NCBI RefSeq assembly: GCF_001546115.1
Contig: NZ_KQ955208.1
Coordinates: forward strand, 1,381,005 to 1,445,004
DNA length: 64,000 nt
Reading direction: 5' to 3'
Source: Paracoccus aminovorans
GTDB taxonomy: Bacteria > Pseudomonadota > Alphaproteobacteria > Rhodobacterales > Rhodobacteraceae
Numbering within the stretch: the first letter of the stretch is position 1; each line of letters opens with the position of its first letter. The notes under the pieces were generated by a model, which was not told the origin of the DNA, did no database searches, and worked only from the letters and a program-made list of their open reading frames with translations. A program made the translations under genes and the position numbers. Positions 1 to 8,791 of this stretch are shown here, piece after piece.

Positions 1-367
1 GATCCAGCACCGCCCGCCGGCCGAGATCATCCAGGCGGCGCAATTCTTCATCGGCGTGGCGGTAGGGGTGAAATACGTCGGCATCACCGGGCGCGAGCTG
101 CGCATCGACGTCAGCGCCGGGCTGGTCTATGCGCTGTTCCTGGCGCTCATCAGCCTGATCTTCATCGAGCTGATCATGCAATTGGGCCTGGCGCCGGCGC
201 TCGACGCCTTCCTGGCCTATCTGCCGGGCGGGCAGGCCGAGATGGTGGTCATCGCCATCATCGCCGGCGCGGACCTGGCCTATGTCGTCAGCCACCACCT
301 GCTGCGCATGGTGATCGTCATCACCCTGGCGCCGCTGGCCTCGAAACTGATCGAGCGGCGGCGCTAG
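1..367 (+). CDS. AbrB-type membrane transporter, C-terminal end (partial)
   Basis: The frame is open from base 2 and begins before the window, so only about the last 121 residues are present. The translation has two or three hydrophobic segments and a Gly/Ala-rich stretch around IAGADLAYVVSHHLLR near the end, which resembles the C-terminal half of AbrB (putative ammonia monooxygenase-family) membrane proteins. These are predicted inner-membrane transporters of unknown substrate. Its stop overlaps the stop of the convergent priA by 4 bases. Family assignment is by resemblance. Confidence 0.6.
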   Translation, partial: IQHRPPAEIIQAAQFFIGVAVGVKYVGITGRELRIDVSAGLVYALFLALISLIFIELIMQLGLAPALDAFLAYLPGGQAEMVVIAIIAGADLAYVVSHHLLRMVIVITLAPLASKLIERRR

Positions 368-2562
368 AAAAAGCTCTGCGGGTCGATGTCCACGGACAGC
401 CGCAGGTTCGTCGGCGGCTTCGGCGCCTGCGCCAGCCATGAAGCGATCGCCGCCTGCACCGGCGCCTGGCGCGGGGCGCGGATCAGCATCCTGACCCGGC
501 AGCGGCCGCGGATACGGGTGATCGGCGCCGGCGCAGGGCCGAAAAGCTCGGCCCCCACGGCGCGCAACGGCTCGGCCCGGCGGGCCAGCGCATGGGCGTA
601 ATCCTCGACCACCGGCATGTCGGGATGCGACAGGATGATCCCCGCCAGCCGGCCGAAGGGCGGCATGCCGGCCGCCTGGCGCTGCGCCGCCTCGGCGTCC
701 CAGAAATCCTCGTCCCGGCCCGAGAGGATCGCGCGGATCACCGGATGTTCGGGCTGATAGGTCTGCAGCAGCGCCAGCCCCCGCGCCTCGCCGCCCTCGC
801 GCCCGGCCCGGCCGGCGACCTGGCGCATCAGCTGGAAGCTGCGCTCGGCCGCGCGCAGATCGGCGCCTTGCAGGCCCAGGTCGGCGTCGATCACGCCCAC
901 CAGCGTCAGGCGCGGGAAGTTGTGGCCCTTGGCGACCAGTTGGGTGCCGATGATGATGTCGGTTTCGCCGGCCCCGATCTCGGCGATGGCCTCCTTCAGC
1001 GCCCGGGCCGAATGGAACAGGTCCGAGGACAGCACCGAGGCGCGGGCCTCGGGGAAACGCTCGGCGACCTCCTCGGCCAGCCGCTCGACGCCGGGGCCGA
1101 TGGCGGTCATCTTGCCCTCGACGCCGCAGGCGGGACAGGCGGTCGGGATCGGCTTGGTCTCGCCGCATTGGTGGCAGACGAGGCGGTTCTGGAAGCGGTG
1201 CTCGACCATGCGGGCGTCGCAATGGTCGCAACCGATCTGCTGGCCACAGGCGCGGCAGGCGGTGATCGGGGCATAGCCGCGCCGGTTCAGGAACAAGAGC
1301 GACTGCTCGCCGCGCTGCTTGCGGGCGGCGATCTCGGCGGCAAGACGCGGGCTGATCCAGCGGCCCTTTTCCATCTCTTGCTGGCGCAGGTCGATGGTGC
1401 CCATTTCCGGCAGCTCGGCGGTGCCATAGCGCGACCGCAGGTCCAGCCGGCGGTATTTCCCGGTGGCAGCGTTGACCCAGCTTTCGACCGAGGGCGTGGC
1501 CGAGGCCAGCACCACCTGCGCCTGTTCGATGCTGGCGCGCAGCACCGCCATGTCGCGGGCGCTGTAATAGACCACGTCCTCCTGCTTGTAGCTGGAATCG
1601 TGCTCCTCATCGACGACGATCAGGCCCAGGTCGGCAAAGGGCAGGAACAGCGCCGAGCGGGCGCCGACCACCATGCCGACGTTATGCGTCGCCGCCATGG
1701 TCCACAGCCGGCGGCGCTCGCTGCGGGTGATGCCGGAATGCCATTCGCCGGGCCGGGCGCCGAAACGGGCCTCGACCCGGTCGAGGAACTCGGCCGAGAG
1801 CGCGATCTCGGGCAGCAGCACCAGCGCCTGCCGGCCCTGGCGCAGACATTCGGCCACGGCCTCCAGATAGACTTCGGTCTTGCCCGAGCCGGTGACGCCG
1901 CGCAGCAGCGTGGTGGCATAGGCGCGGCGGGCGACCTCGGCCCGCAGGGCGTCGGCGGCCTCGGCCTGGTCCTGCGCCAAGGGCTTGCCGGGCAGGCCGG
2001 GGTCAAGGCGCGGATAGGGCACATCGCGCGGCGCCAGCACTTCGGCCAGCGTGCCGGATTTGACCAGACCCTGCACCACGCCCGGGCTGACGCCGGCCAG
2101 CTGCGCCAGCTCGCCGGGCGCGAAGCCGGCGCCGCCGTGATCCTCGATCACCCGCAGCACGGCGGCGCGGGCGTCGGTCATGCGCTCGGGCGGCGGGCCG
2201 GCGCGATGGATGATGCGCCGGGCCGAGGGCGGCTGGTCCAGGTCCGGCGCCCGCGTCGCCATGCGTAGCATCGCAGGCAAGGGCGTCAGCGTGTATTCGC
2301 CCATCCGGGTCAGGAATTCGATCATGCCCCCCGACAGCGGCGGCGCATCGACCAGCCGCGCCACCGGGCGCAGCTTGGCCATGTCGAAATCGCCCATGCC
2401 CGGTCCCCAGACCGCCCCCATCACCCGGCGCGGCCCCAGCGGCACCACCACCAGCTGGCCCAGCCGCACCCCGCCCTCGGGCGCGAGATAATCCAGCACG
2501 CCGACGACTTCCTGCGTCAGCACGGCGATGCGCGCGCCATGGGGATAGAAGGCCGGCGGCAT
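364..2562 (-). CDS. priA: Primosomal protein N' (replication restart helicase PriA)
   Basis: PriA is the 3'-5' DEAH helicase that reloads the replisome at stalled forks. The protein shows Walker A ([11 protein letters not shown]), the DEEH box ([11 protein letters not shown]), a zinc-binding block with paired cysteines ([13 protein letters not shown], then CHQCG and CPACG), and helicase C-terminal motifs ([20 protein letters not shown]). About 732 residues is normal for PriA. I place the start at the ATG giving [15 protein letters not shown]; a longer in-frame start at 2610 would add 16 non-homologous-looking residues and overlap a possible leader frame. No strong Shine-Dalgarno precedes 2562, which fits translational coupling to that small frame. 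Confidence 0.95.
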   Translation of the reverse strand: MPPAFYPHGARIAVLTQEVVGVLDYLAPEGGVRLGQLVVVPLGPRRVMGAVWGPGMGDFDMAKLRPVARLVDAPPLSGGMIEFLTRMGEYTLTPLPAMLRMATRAPDLDQPPSARRIIHRAGPPPERMTDARAAVLRVIEDHGGAGFAPGELAQLAGVSPGVVQGLVKSGTLAEVLAPRDVPYPRLDPGLPGKPLAQDQAEAADALRAEVARRAYATTLLRGVTGSGKTEVYLEAVAECLRQGRQALVLLPEIALSAEFLDRVEARFGARPGEWHSGITRSERRRLWTMAATHNVGMVVGARSALFLPFADLGLIVVDEEHDSSYKQEDVVYYSARDMAVLRASIEQAQVVLASATPSVESWVNAATGKYRRLDLRSRYGTAELPEMGTIDLRQQEMEKGRWISPRLAAEIAARKQRGEQSLLFLNRRGYAPITACRACGQQIGCDHCDARMVEHRFQNRLVCHQCGETKPIPTACPACGVEGKMTAIGPGVERLAEEVAERFPEARASVLSSDLFHSARALKEAIAEIGAGETDIIIGTQLVAKGHNFPRLTLVGVIDADLGLQGADLRAAERSFQLMRQVAGRAGREGGEARGLALLQTYQPEHPVIRAILSGRDEDFWDAEAAQRQAAGMPPFGRLAGIILSHPDMPVVEDYAHALARRAEPLRAVGAELFGPAPAPITRIRGRCRVRMLIRAPRQAPVQAAIASWLAQAPKPPTNLRLSVDIDPQSFF

Positions 2563-2567
2563 CGGGT

Positions 2568-2681
2568 TCAGGGCACCGCAGCCCAGCCGACGAACAGCAG
2601 CAGCGGCCAATGCCCGACCAGCACCGGGCCGGCGGCCAGCAGCGGCAGCAGATCGAACAGGTCGGGGTTCAGGGCTTCCAA
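2568..2681 (-). CDS. Possible 37-residue membrane peptide upstream of priA
   Basis: A TTG start with an AGGAG Shine-Dalgarno seven bases upstream opens a 37-codon frame, too short for most gene callers. It encodes one hydrophobic span (around [13 protein letters not shown] and PLLLFVGW). Its TGA lies five bases before the priA ATG, a layout typical of translational coupling. No function is recognised. The ribosome site and spacing are seen directly; expression is inference, and it could be a chance frame. Confidence 0.35.
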   Translation of the reverse strand: MEALNPDLFDLLPLLAAGPVLVGHWPLLLFVGWAAVP

Positions 2682-2809
2682 GGGCGCTCTCCTGCGGACA
2701 AGGCCGGGATCTTGCACAGGGCCGCGCCCGCCCGCAAGCCGCGCGGACTTCACGCGCCGATTGTTATGCGCTAAACCCTCGGCAAATCCGCAAGAGGGGG
2801 CCCCCGCGC

Positions 2810-3463
2810 ATGAAATTCTTTGTCGATACCGCCGACGTCGCCGCGATCCGCGAATTGAACGACCTGGGCATGGTGGATGGCGTCACCACCAACCCCTCGC
2901 TGATCCTGAAATCCGGCCGCGACATCCTGGAAGTCACCAAGGAAATCTGCGACCTGGTCGAAGGCCCGGTCAGCGCCGAGGTGGTGGCCAGCGACGCCGC
3001 CGACATGATCCGCGAGGGCGAGCGCCTGGTGAAGATCGCCTCGAACATCACCGTCAAGGTGCCGCTGACCTGGGACGGGCTCAAGGCCTGCAAGGCGCTG
3101 TCGTCGCAGGGCCACAAGGTCAACGTGACGCTGTGCTTCAGCCCGGCGCAGGCGATCCTGGCGGCGAAAGCCGGCGCGACCTTCATCAGCCCCTTCCTGG
3201 GCCGGCTCGACGACATCAACCTGGACGGCGTCGAGCTGATCGCGCAGATCCGCGAGATCTATGACAATTACGACTTCCAGACCGAGATCCTGGCGGCCTC
3301 GATCCGCTCGGTGAACCACATCACCGACGTGGCCCGCATCGGCGCCGACGTCATCACCGCCCCGCCGGCGGTCATCAAGGCGATGGCGAATCACGTGCTG
3401 ACCGACAAGGGCCTGGAACAGTTCAACGCCGACTGGGCCAAGACCGGGCAGAAGATCCTCTGA
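2810..3463 (+). CDS. fsa: Fructose-6-phosphate aldolase / transaldolase family protein
   Basis: The 217-residue protein begins [10 protein letters not shown] and carries TTNPSL near residue 26 and the Schiff-base lysine K83 in [11 protein letters not shown], all hallmarks of the short transaldolase subfamily (TalC/FSA, about 215-220 residues). It acts in the cytoplasm on sugar phosphates, either transferring a dihydroxyacetone unit (non-oxidative pentose phosphate pathway) or cleaving fructose 6-phosphate; sequence alone does not separate the two. Its stop codon abuts the DUF484 gene, so the two are probably cotranscribed. Confidence 0.9.
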   Translation: MKFFVDTADVAAIRELNDLGMVDGVTTNPSLILKSGRDILEVTKEICDLVEGPVSAEVVASDAADMIREGERLVKIASNITVKVPLTWDGLKACKALSSQGHKVNVTLCFSPAQAILAAKAGATFISPFLGRLDDINLDGVELIAQIREIYDNYDFQTEILAASIRSVNHITDVARIGADVITAPPAVIKAMANHVLTDKGLEQFNADWAKTGQKIL

Positions 3464-4167
3464 TGCCCGACAGCCAGCCGCTTTCCGACGAGACCCGCGC
3501 CCGGCTGCTGGCGCAGCCCGAGCTGATCCTCGCCGACCGCGACCTGATGCGCGCGCTGATCGGCGCGCGCGAGGCCGAGGTGGGCGAGAACGTCATCGAC
3601 ATCCGCGGCCGCGCCATGCAGGCGCTGGAATCGCGGCTGGACCGGCTGGAATCGGCGCATGAATCGGTGATCTCGGCCGCCTATGACAACCAGTCGGGGA
3701 TGAACACCATCCACCGCGCCGTGCTGTCGCTGCTGGAACCGATGGAGTTCGAGGGCTTCCTGGAAAACCTCGAACTCGCCGTCGCGCCGATCCTGCGGGT
3801 GGAAACCCTGCGGCTGGTGATGGAATCGGGCGGCGCCCTGCCCCAGCCGCAGGCCAGCGGCCCGCTGATCGTCGCCCCCGCCGGCACGGTGGCCGAGCTG
3901 ATCTCGGGCGGCCGGCGCATGCCGCGCGGCGACGACATCGTGCTGCGCCGCGCCGCCAGCCAGGCCCTGCCCTTTCACGGCGAAGCGCGCGCGCCGATCC
4001 GCTCCGAGGCGCTGTTGCCGCTGGACCTCGGCCCCGGCCGCTTCCCGGCGCTGCTCTTGATGGGTTCCGGCGATGTCGGGCGCTTCAACCCGGCCCAGGG
4101 TACGGACCTGTTGCGCTTCTTCGGCCAGGTGTTCCGGCTGGTGCTGATCTCCTGGCTCCGGGCATGA
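3463..4167 (+). CDS. DUF484 family protein
   Basis: This 234-residue protein has an N-terminal helical segment with the repeated [16 protein letters not shown] pattern, then a GAF-like domain, matching DUF484. In many proteobacteria DUF484 sits directly upstream of xerC, as here (4-base ATGA overlap with xerC). The molecular role is unknown. It starts at the last base of the fsa stop, so fsa-DUF484-xerC form a tightly packed operon. There is no signal peptide, so it is probably cytoplasmic. Confidence 0.85.
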   Translation: MPDSQPLSDETRARLLAQPELILADRDLMRALIGAREAEVGENVIDIRGRAMQALESRLDRLESAHESVISAAYDNQSGMNTIHRAVLSLLEPMEFEGFLENLELAVAPILRVETLRLVMESGGALPQPQASGPLIVAPAGTVAELISGGRRMPRGDDIVLRRAASQALPFHGEARAPIRSEALLPLDLGPGRFPALLLMGSGDVGRFNPAQGTDLLRFFGQVFRLVLISWLRA

Positions 4168-5102
4168 GCCAGCCGGCCGGCCCCCTGGCGCTGGCCCCGG
4201 CCATGGCCGACAATCTCGCGCGCTGGCTCGACAGCGAAAAGGCGACGCGCGACCGCTCCGAGCACACGATCCGGGCCTATCAGGGCGATCTGCTGGCTTT
4301 CCTGGCCTTCCTCGGCGGCTATCACGGCACGCCGGCCCTGCCCGCGACGCTGGGCAGCCTGACCCAGACCGACATGCGCGCCTTTGCCGCCGCCGAGCGC
4401 ACCCGCGGCCTTGGCGCCCGCTCGCTGGCGCGAAGGCTCTCGGCCGCGCGCAGCTTCATCCGCTGGATGTCGGACCGGCACGGCTTCGACGCTTCCAGGG
4501 CGCTGGCGGCGCGCAGCCCGAAATTCACCCGCTCGCTGCCGCGCCCGCTGGCGCCGGACCAGGCCGAGGCGGTGCTGGACATCGCCGGCGACACCCACGC
4601 CGAGCCCTGGATCGCCGCCCGCGACACCGCCGTCCTGACCCTGCTCTACGGCTGCGGGCTGCGCATCTCCGAGGCGCTCAGCCTCGACGGCCGCGACTGG
4701 CCCTTCCGCGAGGCGCTGACCATCCGCGGCAAGGGCAAGAAGGAACGCCAGGTGCCGGTGCTGCCCATCGCGCAGCAGGCGACGGCGGCCTATCTGCAGC
4801 TCTGCCCCTGGCCGCTGGAACCGCAGTCGCCGCTGTTTCGCGGCGCGCGCGGCGGCCGGCTGAACCCGTCGCTGATCGCGGCGGCGATGCGCCACGCCCG
4901 CCAGGTCATGGGCCTGCCGCCGACGGCGACGCCGCATGCGCTGCGCCACAGCTTCGCCACGCATCTGCTGGCGGAGGGCGGCGATCTGCGCACCATCCAG
5001 GAACTGCTGGGCCACGCCAGCCTCTCGACCACCCAGGTCTATACCGGCATCGACGACGCCCGGCTGCTCGAGGTCTATCGCGCCGCCCATCCCCGGGGCT
5101 GA
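4164..5102 (+). CDS. xerC: Tyrosine recombinase XerC
   Basis: XerC with XerD resolves chromosome dimers at dif. The 312-residue protein has an N-terminal SAM-like core-binding domain (about 13-105) and a C-terminal catalytic domain. The catalytic set is visible: R167 ([10 protein letters not shown]), a lysine in [10 protein letters not shown] near 192, H258 and R261 ([12 protein letters not shown]), H284 ([10 protein letters not shown]) and the nucleophile Y293 (TQVYT). The start overlaps the DUF484 stop (ATGA). The position next to DUF484 favours XerC over XerD. Confidence 0.93.
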   Translation: MSQPAGPLALAPAMADNLARWLDSEKATRDRSEHTIRAYQGDLLAFLAFLGGYHGTPALPATLGSLTQTDMRAFAAAERTRGLGARSLARRLSAARSFIRWMSDRHGFDASRALAARSPKFTRSLPRPLAPDQAEAVLDIAGDTHAEPWIAARDTAVLTLLYGCGLRISEALSLDGRDWPFREALTIRGKGKKERQVPVLPIAQQATAAYLQLCPWPLEPQSPLFRGARGGRLNPSLIAAAMRHARQVMGLPPTATPHALRHSFATHLLAEGGDLRTIQELLGHASLSTTQVYTGIDDARLLEVYRAAHPRG

Positions 5103-5107
5103 TCGGC

Positions 5108-5129
5108 TTCTTTGCTCCACAAATACCCC
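5108..5129 (-). repeat. Intergenic GGGTATTTG...CAAAGAAG motif, copy 1
   Basis: Read on the minus strand this is GGGTATTTGTGGAGCAAAGA followed by AG, starting six bases after the xerC stop. Similar motifs lie at 16366, 51733 and 55404, each just after a gene end. Function unknown. Confidence 0.6.
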
Positions 5130-5176
5130 CGCCGCCCGTGCCACAGACCCGGCCGCCGCACCCCGGCCCCAACGGC

Positions 5177-5200
5177 TTTCACCGTTTCCCAAATACTCCC
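5177..5200 (-). repeat. Intergenic GGAGTATTTG...GAAACGGTGAA motif, variant B copy 1
   Basis: On the minus strand GGGAGTATTTG is followed by GGAAACGGTGAAA. It shares both halves with the copy at 50603-50626. It lies in the gap between xerC and the TSUP gene, which otherwise shows nothing recognisable. Confidence 0.5.
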
Positions 5201-5260
5201 GGCCACCGCGCCGCACGCGCGGCCTTTACAATTCGGCCGCCGCGCCGCAAAGCCCGGGCC

Positions 5261-6016
5261 ATGGACCTCTCGCTCGACCTTCTGCTGATGCTGATCGGCG
5301 CCGCCTTCGCGGCCGGCTTCGTCGATGCCATCGCCGGCGGCGGCGGGCTGATCACCGTGCCGGCGCTGATGCTGGCGGGCCTGCCGCCCGCGCAGGCGCT
5401 GGCCACCAACAAGGTGCAGGGCGTGTTCGGCGCCGCGACGGCGGCGATCTCCTATGCCCGCCGCGGCCTGGTCGACCCGCGCGCGCAACTGCCCGAGGCC
5501 GCCGTGGCCTTCATGGCCGGGCTCTGGGGCGCGGCGCTGGTCAGCTTCCTGCCGACGCAGGCGCTGCGCTACGGCCTGCCGCTGCTCTTGATCGGCATCG
5601 CGGTCTTCTTCGCGCTGAAGCCGGGGCTCGACGACACCGACCGGGCGCGGCGCCTGCCGCATGCGGTCTTTGCCGCGACGGTGGTGCCGGCGGTCGCCTT
5701 CTACGACGGGCTGCTGGGACCGGGCACCGGCTCGTTCTTCATGCTGGGCTTCGTGATGCTGGCGGGCTACGGCATCCTCAAGGCCACGGCGCATACGAAG
5801 CTGCTGAACTTCGCCTCGAACCTGGGCGGGCTGGTGGCCTTCGCCCTGGTCGGCAAGCCGCTGTGGCTGGTCGGCGCCGCCATGGCGGTGGCGCAGATCG
5901 CCGGCGCCAGCCTGGGCGCGCGGCTGGCCATGCGCATCGGCGCCCGGGTCATCAAGCCGCTGCTGGTCGTCACCTCGACCGCGCTGGCGCTGCGGCTGAT
6001 CTGGCAACTCATGTAA
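5261..6016 (+). CDS. TSUP (TauE/SafE) family membrane exporter
   Basis: About 251 residues with seven or eight hydrophobic segments and the duplicated TSUP signatures: DAIAGGGGLITVPALML near the start and FYDGLLGPGTGSFFMLGFV in the second half. TSUP proteins move sulfite, sulfoacetate or related anions across the inner membrane; the substrate here is unknown. I chose the ATG at 5261 because the frame upstream is Arg/Pro-rich, unlike a membrane protein start. It is a single gene followed by a hairpin terminator. Confidence 0.88.
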   Translation: MDLSLDLLLMLIGAAFAAGFVDAIAGGGGLITVPALMLAGLPPAQALATNKVQGVFGAATAAISYARRGLVDPRAQLPEAAVAFMAGLWGAALVSFLPTQALRYGLPLLLIGIAVFFALKPGLDDTDRARRLPHAVFAATVVPAVAFYDGLLGPGTGSFFMLGFVMLAGYGILKATAHTKLLNFASNLGGLVAFALVGKPLWLVGAAMAVAQIAGASLGARLAMRIGARVIKPLLVVTSTALALRLIWQLM

Positions 6017-6059
6017 CGGGGCGGGACCACGCCCGCCCCGAAAGCCTTGGGCAAGGCTC
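6017..6059 (+). terminator. Terminator between the TSUP and RTX genes
   Basis: A 9-bp perfect stem (CGGGGCGGG at 6017-6025 with CCCGCCCCG at 6032-6040) is followed by a second small hairpin, AGCCTTG/CAAGGCT, at 6043-6059. There is no long U-tract. It lies between convergent genes and may serve both strands. Confidence 0.6.
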
Positions 6060-6867
6060 AGACAAAGACGAACATCGAATCGTCCAGCTCGGCCAGCGCG
6101 ACCCCTTCCAGCACCAGCCGGTTGCCGCCGCCCAGGTCGAAGACCGCATCCGCCCCGTCCTGCCGGGCCGCCGCCATCAGCGCCGCGTAATCGTCGGTGC
6201 CGGCCAGATCGACGCGGATCACCTCGGCCTGGTCCGCACCGCAACCGCAGCCGCCGGTCTCGAAATCGATGATGCGGTCGCTGCCGCCGTCGAAGACGAA
6301 GGTATCGCGGCCATAGCCGCCCGAGAGCAGGTCGTTCCCCGCCCCGCCATCGACCAGATCGTCGCCGAAACAGCCGTTGAGGGTGTCGTTGCCCGAACCG
6401 CCCGACAGCTGGTCATTGCCGAAACCGCCATGCAGGAAGTCGTTGCCGGCCTCGCCCTTCAGCGTGTCGTTGCCGAAGCAGCCGTGCAGGCTGTCGTTGC
6501 CGGTCCCGCCCCACAGCGCATCATTGCCCAGCCCGCCATGCATGAAGTCGTGGCCGGCCTGGCCCCACATGCGGTCGTTGCCATTGCAGCCATGCATCGA
6601 ATCGCGGCCGTCGCCGCCCCAGAGGCTGTCATTGCCGAAACCGCCGTGCAGGAAGTCGTCGCCGCCAAAGCCGCGCAGCCGGTCACTGCCGCCGCCTCCC
6701 AGGATGCCGTCGTCGCAATCGGTGCCGTCCAGAATCTCGGGGCCGGAAACGCCGCGGATCACGTTCAGCACGGGCAGCCGGCCCATCTGCCGCGCCAGCT
6801 CGGCAGCCACGTCGGCCAGGGTCTCGGAATAGACCGCCCAGTAATAATCATAAGACAAAGTCGCCAT
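6058..6867 (-). CDS. RTX-type calcium-binding protein with cysteine-bearing superrepeats
   Basis: The 269-residue product has an N-terminal segment (1-45) and then glycine/aspartate nonapeptides of the GGxGxDxLx type from about residue 45 to 190, the calcium-binding beta-roll of RTX exoproteins. The repeats form 36-residue superunits (about 71-106, 107-142, 143-178), each with Cys instead of Gly in its third nonapeptide (C94, C130, C166, exactly 36 apart). A CGCG motif sits at 207-210. There is no Sec signal; RTX proteins usually leave by type I secretion, but no transporter is in this window. The start is set by GAGGT seven bases before ATG. No enzymatic domain is seen, so the function is unknown. 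Confidence 0.8.
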   Translation of the reverse strand: MATLSYDYYWAVYSETLADVAAELARQMGRLPVLNVIRGVSGPEILDGTDCDDGILGGGGSDRLRGFGGDDFLHGGFGNDSLWGGDGRDSMHGCNGNDRMWGQAGHDFMHGGLGNDALWGGTGNDSLHGCFGNDTLKGEAGNDFLHGGFGNDQLSGGSGNDTLNGCFGDDLVDGGAGNDLLSGGYGRDTFVFDGGSDRIIDFETGGCGCGADQAEVIRVDLAGTDDYAALMAAARQDGADAVFDLGGGNRLVLEGVALAELDDSMFVFV

Positions 6868-6886
6868 GGATCTTACCTCGGTAACA

Positions 6887-6913
6887 TGAAAAACCGCCCG
6901 AGTTCTTCGGGCG
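6887..6913 (-). terminator. Rho-independent terminator between asparaginase and the RTX gene
   Basis: On the minus strand a 7-bp stem CGCCCGA/TCGGGCG with loop AGAAC is followed by GTTTTTC. It sits downstream of the asparaginase gene and only 20 bases upstream of the RTX start codon, so it may end the asparaginase message or act as a leader attenuator. Confidence 0.7.
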
Positions 6914-7016
6914 AAACCACATTCCCATATTCCCGCGGAAGGTGACATGCCGCGCCGGCCGACCGGCGCAAAACCGCCGGATCAAGCGGTTCGGAACCCG
7001 GCGATTCCCGAAACGA

Positions 7017-8003
7017 TCAGTTCGGAAAGCCCGAGGCGCGGCGCATCTCGCCCGTGGCCATGCCGCGCCAGTTGCGGATCGGGTCGGTCAGGTATTTCCC
7101 GACCACCGGATGGCCCTCCTCCAGCAGCCCCAGATGCACCATCAGCGCGGTGATCGCCGCCTCGGCGCCGCGCGTGCCGCCGTCCGAGACTTTCAGCGCG
7201 ATGCCCAGGCCGCGCTCGGGCACGATGCCGACGAAGACCGCCTCGGCCCCGGTCTTGACGGCGGCGCGGCCCTTCATGGCGCGCATCAGCTCGGTGCAGG
7301 CGCGACCTTCGCCGGCGACCAGCGCGGGATGCGCGATCATTGCCTCGACCAACCGGCGCTGCGCCGCGCCGCGCGCCCCGGCGCCGGGCCGGGCAAAGGA
7401 CGCCATGGCGCGGGCCAGCCCCTCGACCGTGCAGGCGAAATTCGGCGCGGCGCAGCCGTCGATGCCCCAGCCGGCGGCGGTCTCGCCCGTGACCTCCTCG
7501 AAGGCACGGCGCACGGCGCGCTGCACCGGATGGTCGATCTCGACATATTCCGGCCCGGCTTTCATGTGCCGCTTCAGCGTCAGGAAGCCGGCATGCTTGC
7601 CCGAGCAGTTGTTGTGGATCTGGCAGGGCGTGGTGTCGGAACAGAGCAGCCGCCGATGCTCGGCCGGGTCGCGCGGCATATGGGCGCCGCAGCGCAGATC
7701 CTCCTCCTCGAGCCCCAGGCCCGAGAGCCAGGCCGAGACCCGATCCACATGCGCCCGCGCGCCGTTGTGGCTGGCGCAGGCCAGCGCCAGCTGCTCGCTG
7801 CCCAGCCCCGCCGCATCGGCCGCGCCGCTTTCGACCAGCGGCAGCGCCTGGATCATCTTGCACGAGGACCGCGGGAAGATCACCGTGCCCGGATTGCCCC
7901 AGGCCTCGACCACGCCCTCGGCGTCCGAGATCACCACATGGCCCAGATGGCTGCTTTCGCGCAGGCCCCCGCGCCACAATTCGATCAGTCTTGCGGCCGT
8001 CAT
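7017..8003 (-). CDS. Asparaginase (Rhizobium-type, PF06089 family)
   Basis: This 328-residue protein matches the thermolabile Rhizobium-type asparaginase family, distinct from E. coli AnsA/AnsB. It hydrolyses L-asparagine to aspartate and ammonia. Residues aligning with the known active site are present: serines 46-47 and K49 in FPRSSCKMIQ, C134 and K137 in HNNCSGKHAGFL, and C185 in GIDGCAAPNF, the latter group corresponding to the Cys/Lys zinc site of the R. etli enzyme. The start at 8003 has a GGGGGAG ribosome site. The open frame continues far upstream, but that extension is Arg/Ala-rich and opposes the IalB gene. No signal peptide, so cytoplasmic. Confidence 0.9.
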   Translation of the reverse strand: MTAARLIELWRGGLRESSHLGHVVISDAEGVVEAWGNPGTVIFPRSSCKMIQALPLVESGAADAAGLGSEQLALACASHNGARAHVDRVSAWLSGLGLEEEDLRCGAHMPRDPAEHRRLLCSDTTPCQIHNNCSGKHAGFLTLKRHMKAGPEYVEIDHPVQRAVRRAFEEVTGETAAGWGIDGCAAPNFACTVEGLARAMASFARPGAGARGAAQRRLVEAMIAHPALVAGEGRACTELMRAMKGRAAVKTGAEAVFVGIVPERGLGIALKVSDGGTRGAEAAITALMVHLGLLEEGHPVVGKYLTDPIRNWRGMATGEMRRASGFPN

Positions 8004-8156
8004 GGCTCCCCCTTGCTCTGACAATCGCGCGATGTTCCGCAAAAAAGGGGTTTTTCCCCCGTTCAATTTCGCATTATCTTGCAGCCAGATGGTTGAAAAT
8101 ACCACCGTCATCGGCAACAAGCCGGATCGAACCGGACCATGGCAGGAGACCAGAGC

Positions 8157-8684
8157 ATGTTGAAATCCGCGCCGCGCGCCGCAGCGGCTGCCGCTGCAAT
8201 CGCGATCGCCGCGTCTTCGCCGGTCCTGGCCCAGGACTCGACGAATGTGATCGGGACCGAGGGCGACTGGACCGTCTTCTCGGCGTCGAGCCCCAAGGAA
8301 TGCTGGGCCGTGTCGGCCCCGAAATCGACCCAGAACGTCGATGCCTCGGGCAAGCCCAAGGAAGTGACGCGCGGCGACATCCGCCTCTATGTCGCCTATC
8401 GCCCCGGCCAGGGCGGCGAGGTCTCGTTCTCGGGCGGCTATCCCTTCGCACCGGATTCGACGGTCGAGGTGAATGTCGGCGGCAATGTCTTCAAGCTGTT
8501 CACCGAGGGCGAAAGCGCCTGGACCGGCTCGCCCTCCGAGGACAGCAAGCTGGTCAGCGCGCTGCGCGGCGGCTCGTCGGCGGTCATCTCGGGCCGCTCG
8601 GCCCGCGGCACGGTGACCAAGGACACGTTCAGCCTGTCCGGCATCACCGCCGCGACCAACAAGGCCCAGGCCGCCTGCAAATAA
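8157..8684 (+). CDS. Invasion-associated locus B (IalB)-like periplasmic protein
   Basis: The 175-residue protein starts with a signal peptide (hydrophobic Ala-rich segment ending ASSPVLAQD) followed by GDWTVFSASSPKECWAVSAP, a pattern of IalB-family proteins. Its role outside Bartonella is unknown. An AGGAG eight bases before the second ATG (8157) decides the start over the upstream ATG at 8139. It is divergent from asparaginase; a GGGGTTTTTCCCC hairpin lies in the shared upstream region near 8047. Confidence 0.82.
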   Translation: MLKSAPRAAAAAAAIAIAASSPVLAQDSTNVIGTEGDWTVFSASSPKECWAVSAPKSTQNVDASGKPKEVTRGDIRLYVAYRPGQGGEVSFSGGYPFAPDSTVEVNVGGNVFKLFTEGESAWTGSPSEDSKLVSALRGGSSAVISGRSARGTVTKDTFSLSGITAATNKAQAACK

Positions 8685-8708
8685 GCCACGGCCACGCCAC
8701 GACACGGG

Positions 8709-8737
8709 AACGGGGGCTTCTGCCCCTGTTTTCTTTT
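8709..8737 (+). terminator. Rho-independent terminator after the IalB-like gene
   Basis: GGGGC, loop TTCT, GCCCC, then TGTTTTCTTTT; a GC stem with a U-rich tail 25 bases after the stop codon. Confidence 0.85.
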
Positions 8738-8791
8738 GGGCCGCTTTCGCCTATATAGGGGCCTTGCCCAACGCCCGGATCCGCCCAAGCC

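Noticed and set aside
7017-8705. Asparaginase as a 562-residue protein with an N-terminal extension
   Set aside because: The extension runs opposite the whole IalB-like gene, is not protein-like, and a strong ribosome site precedes the ATG at 8003.
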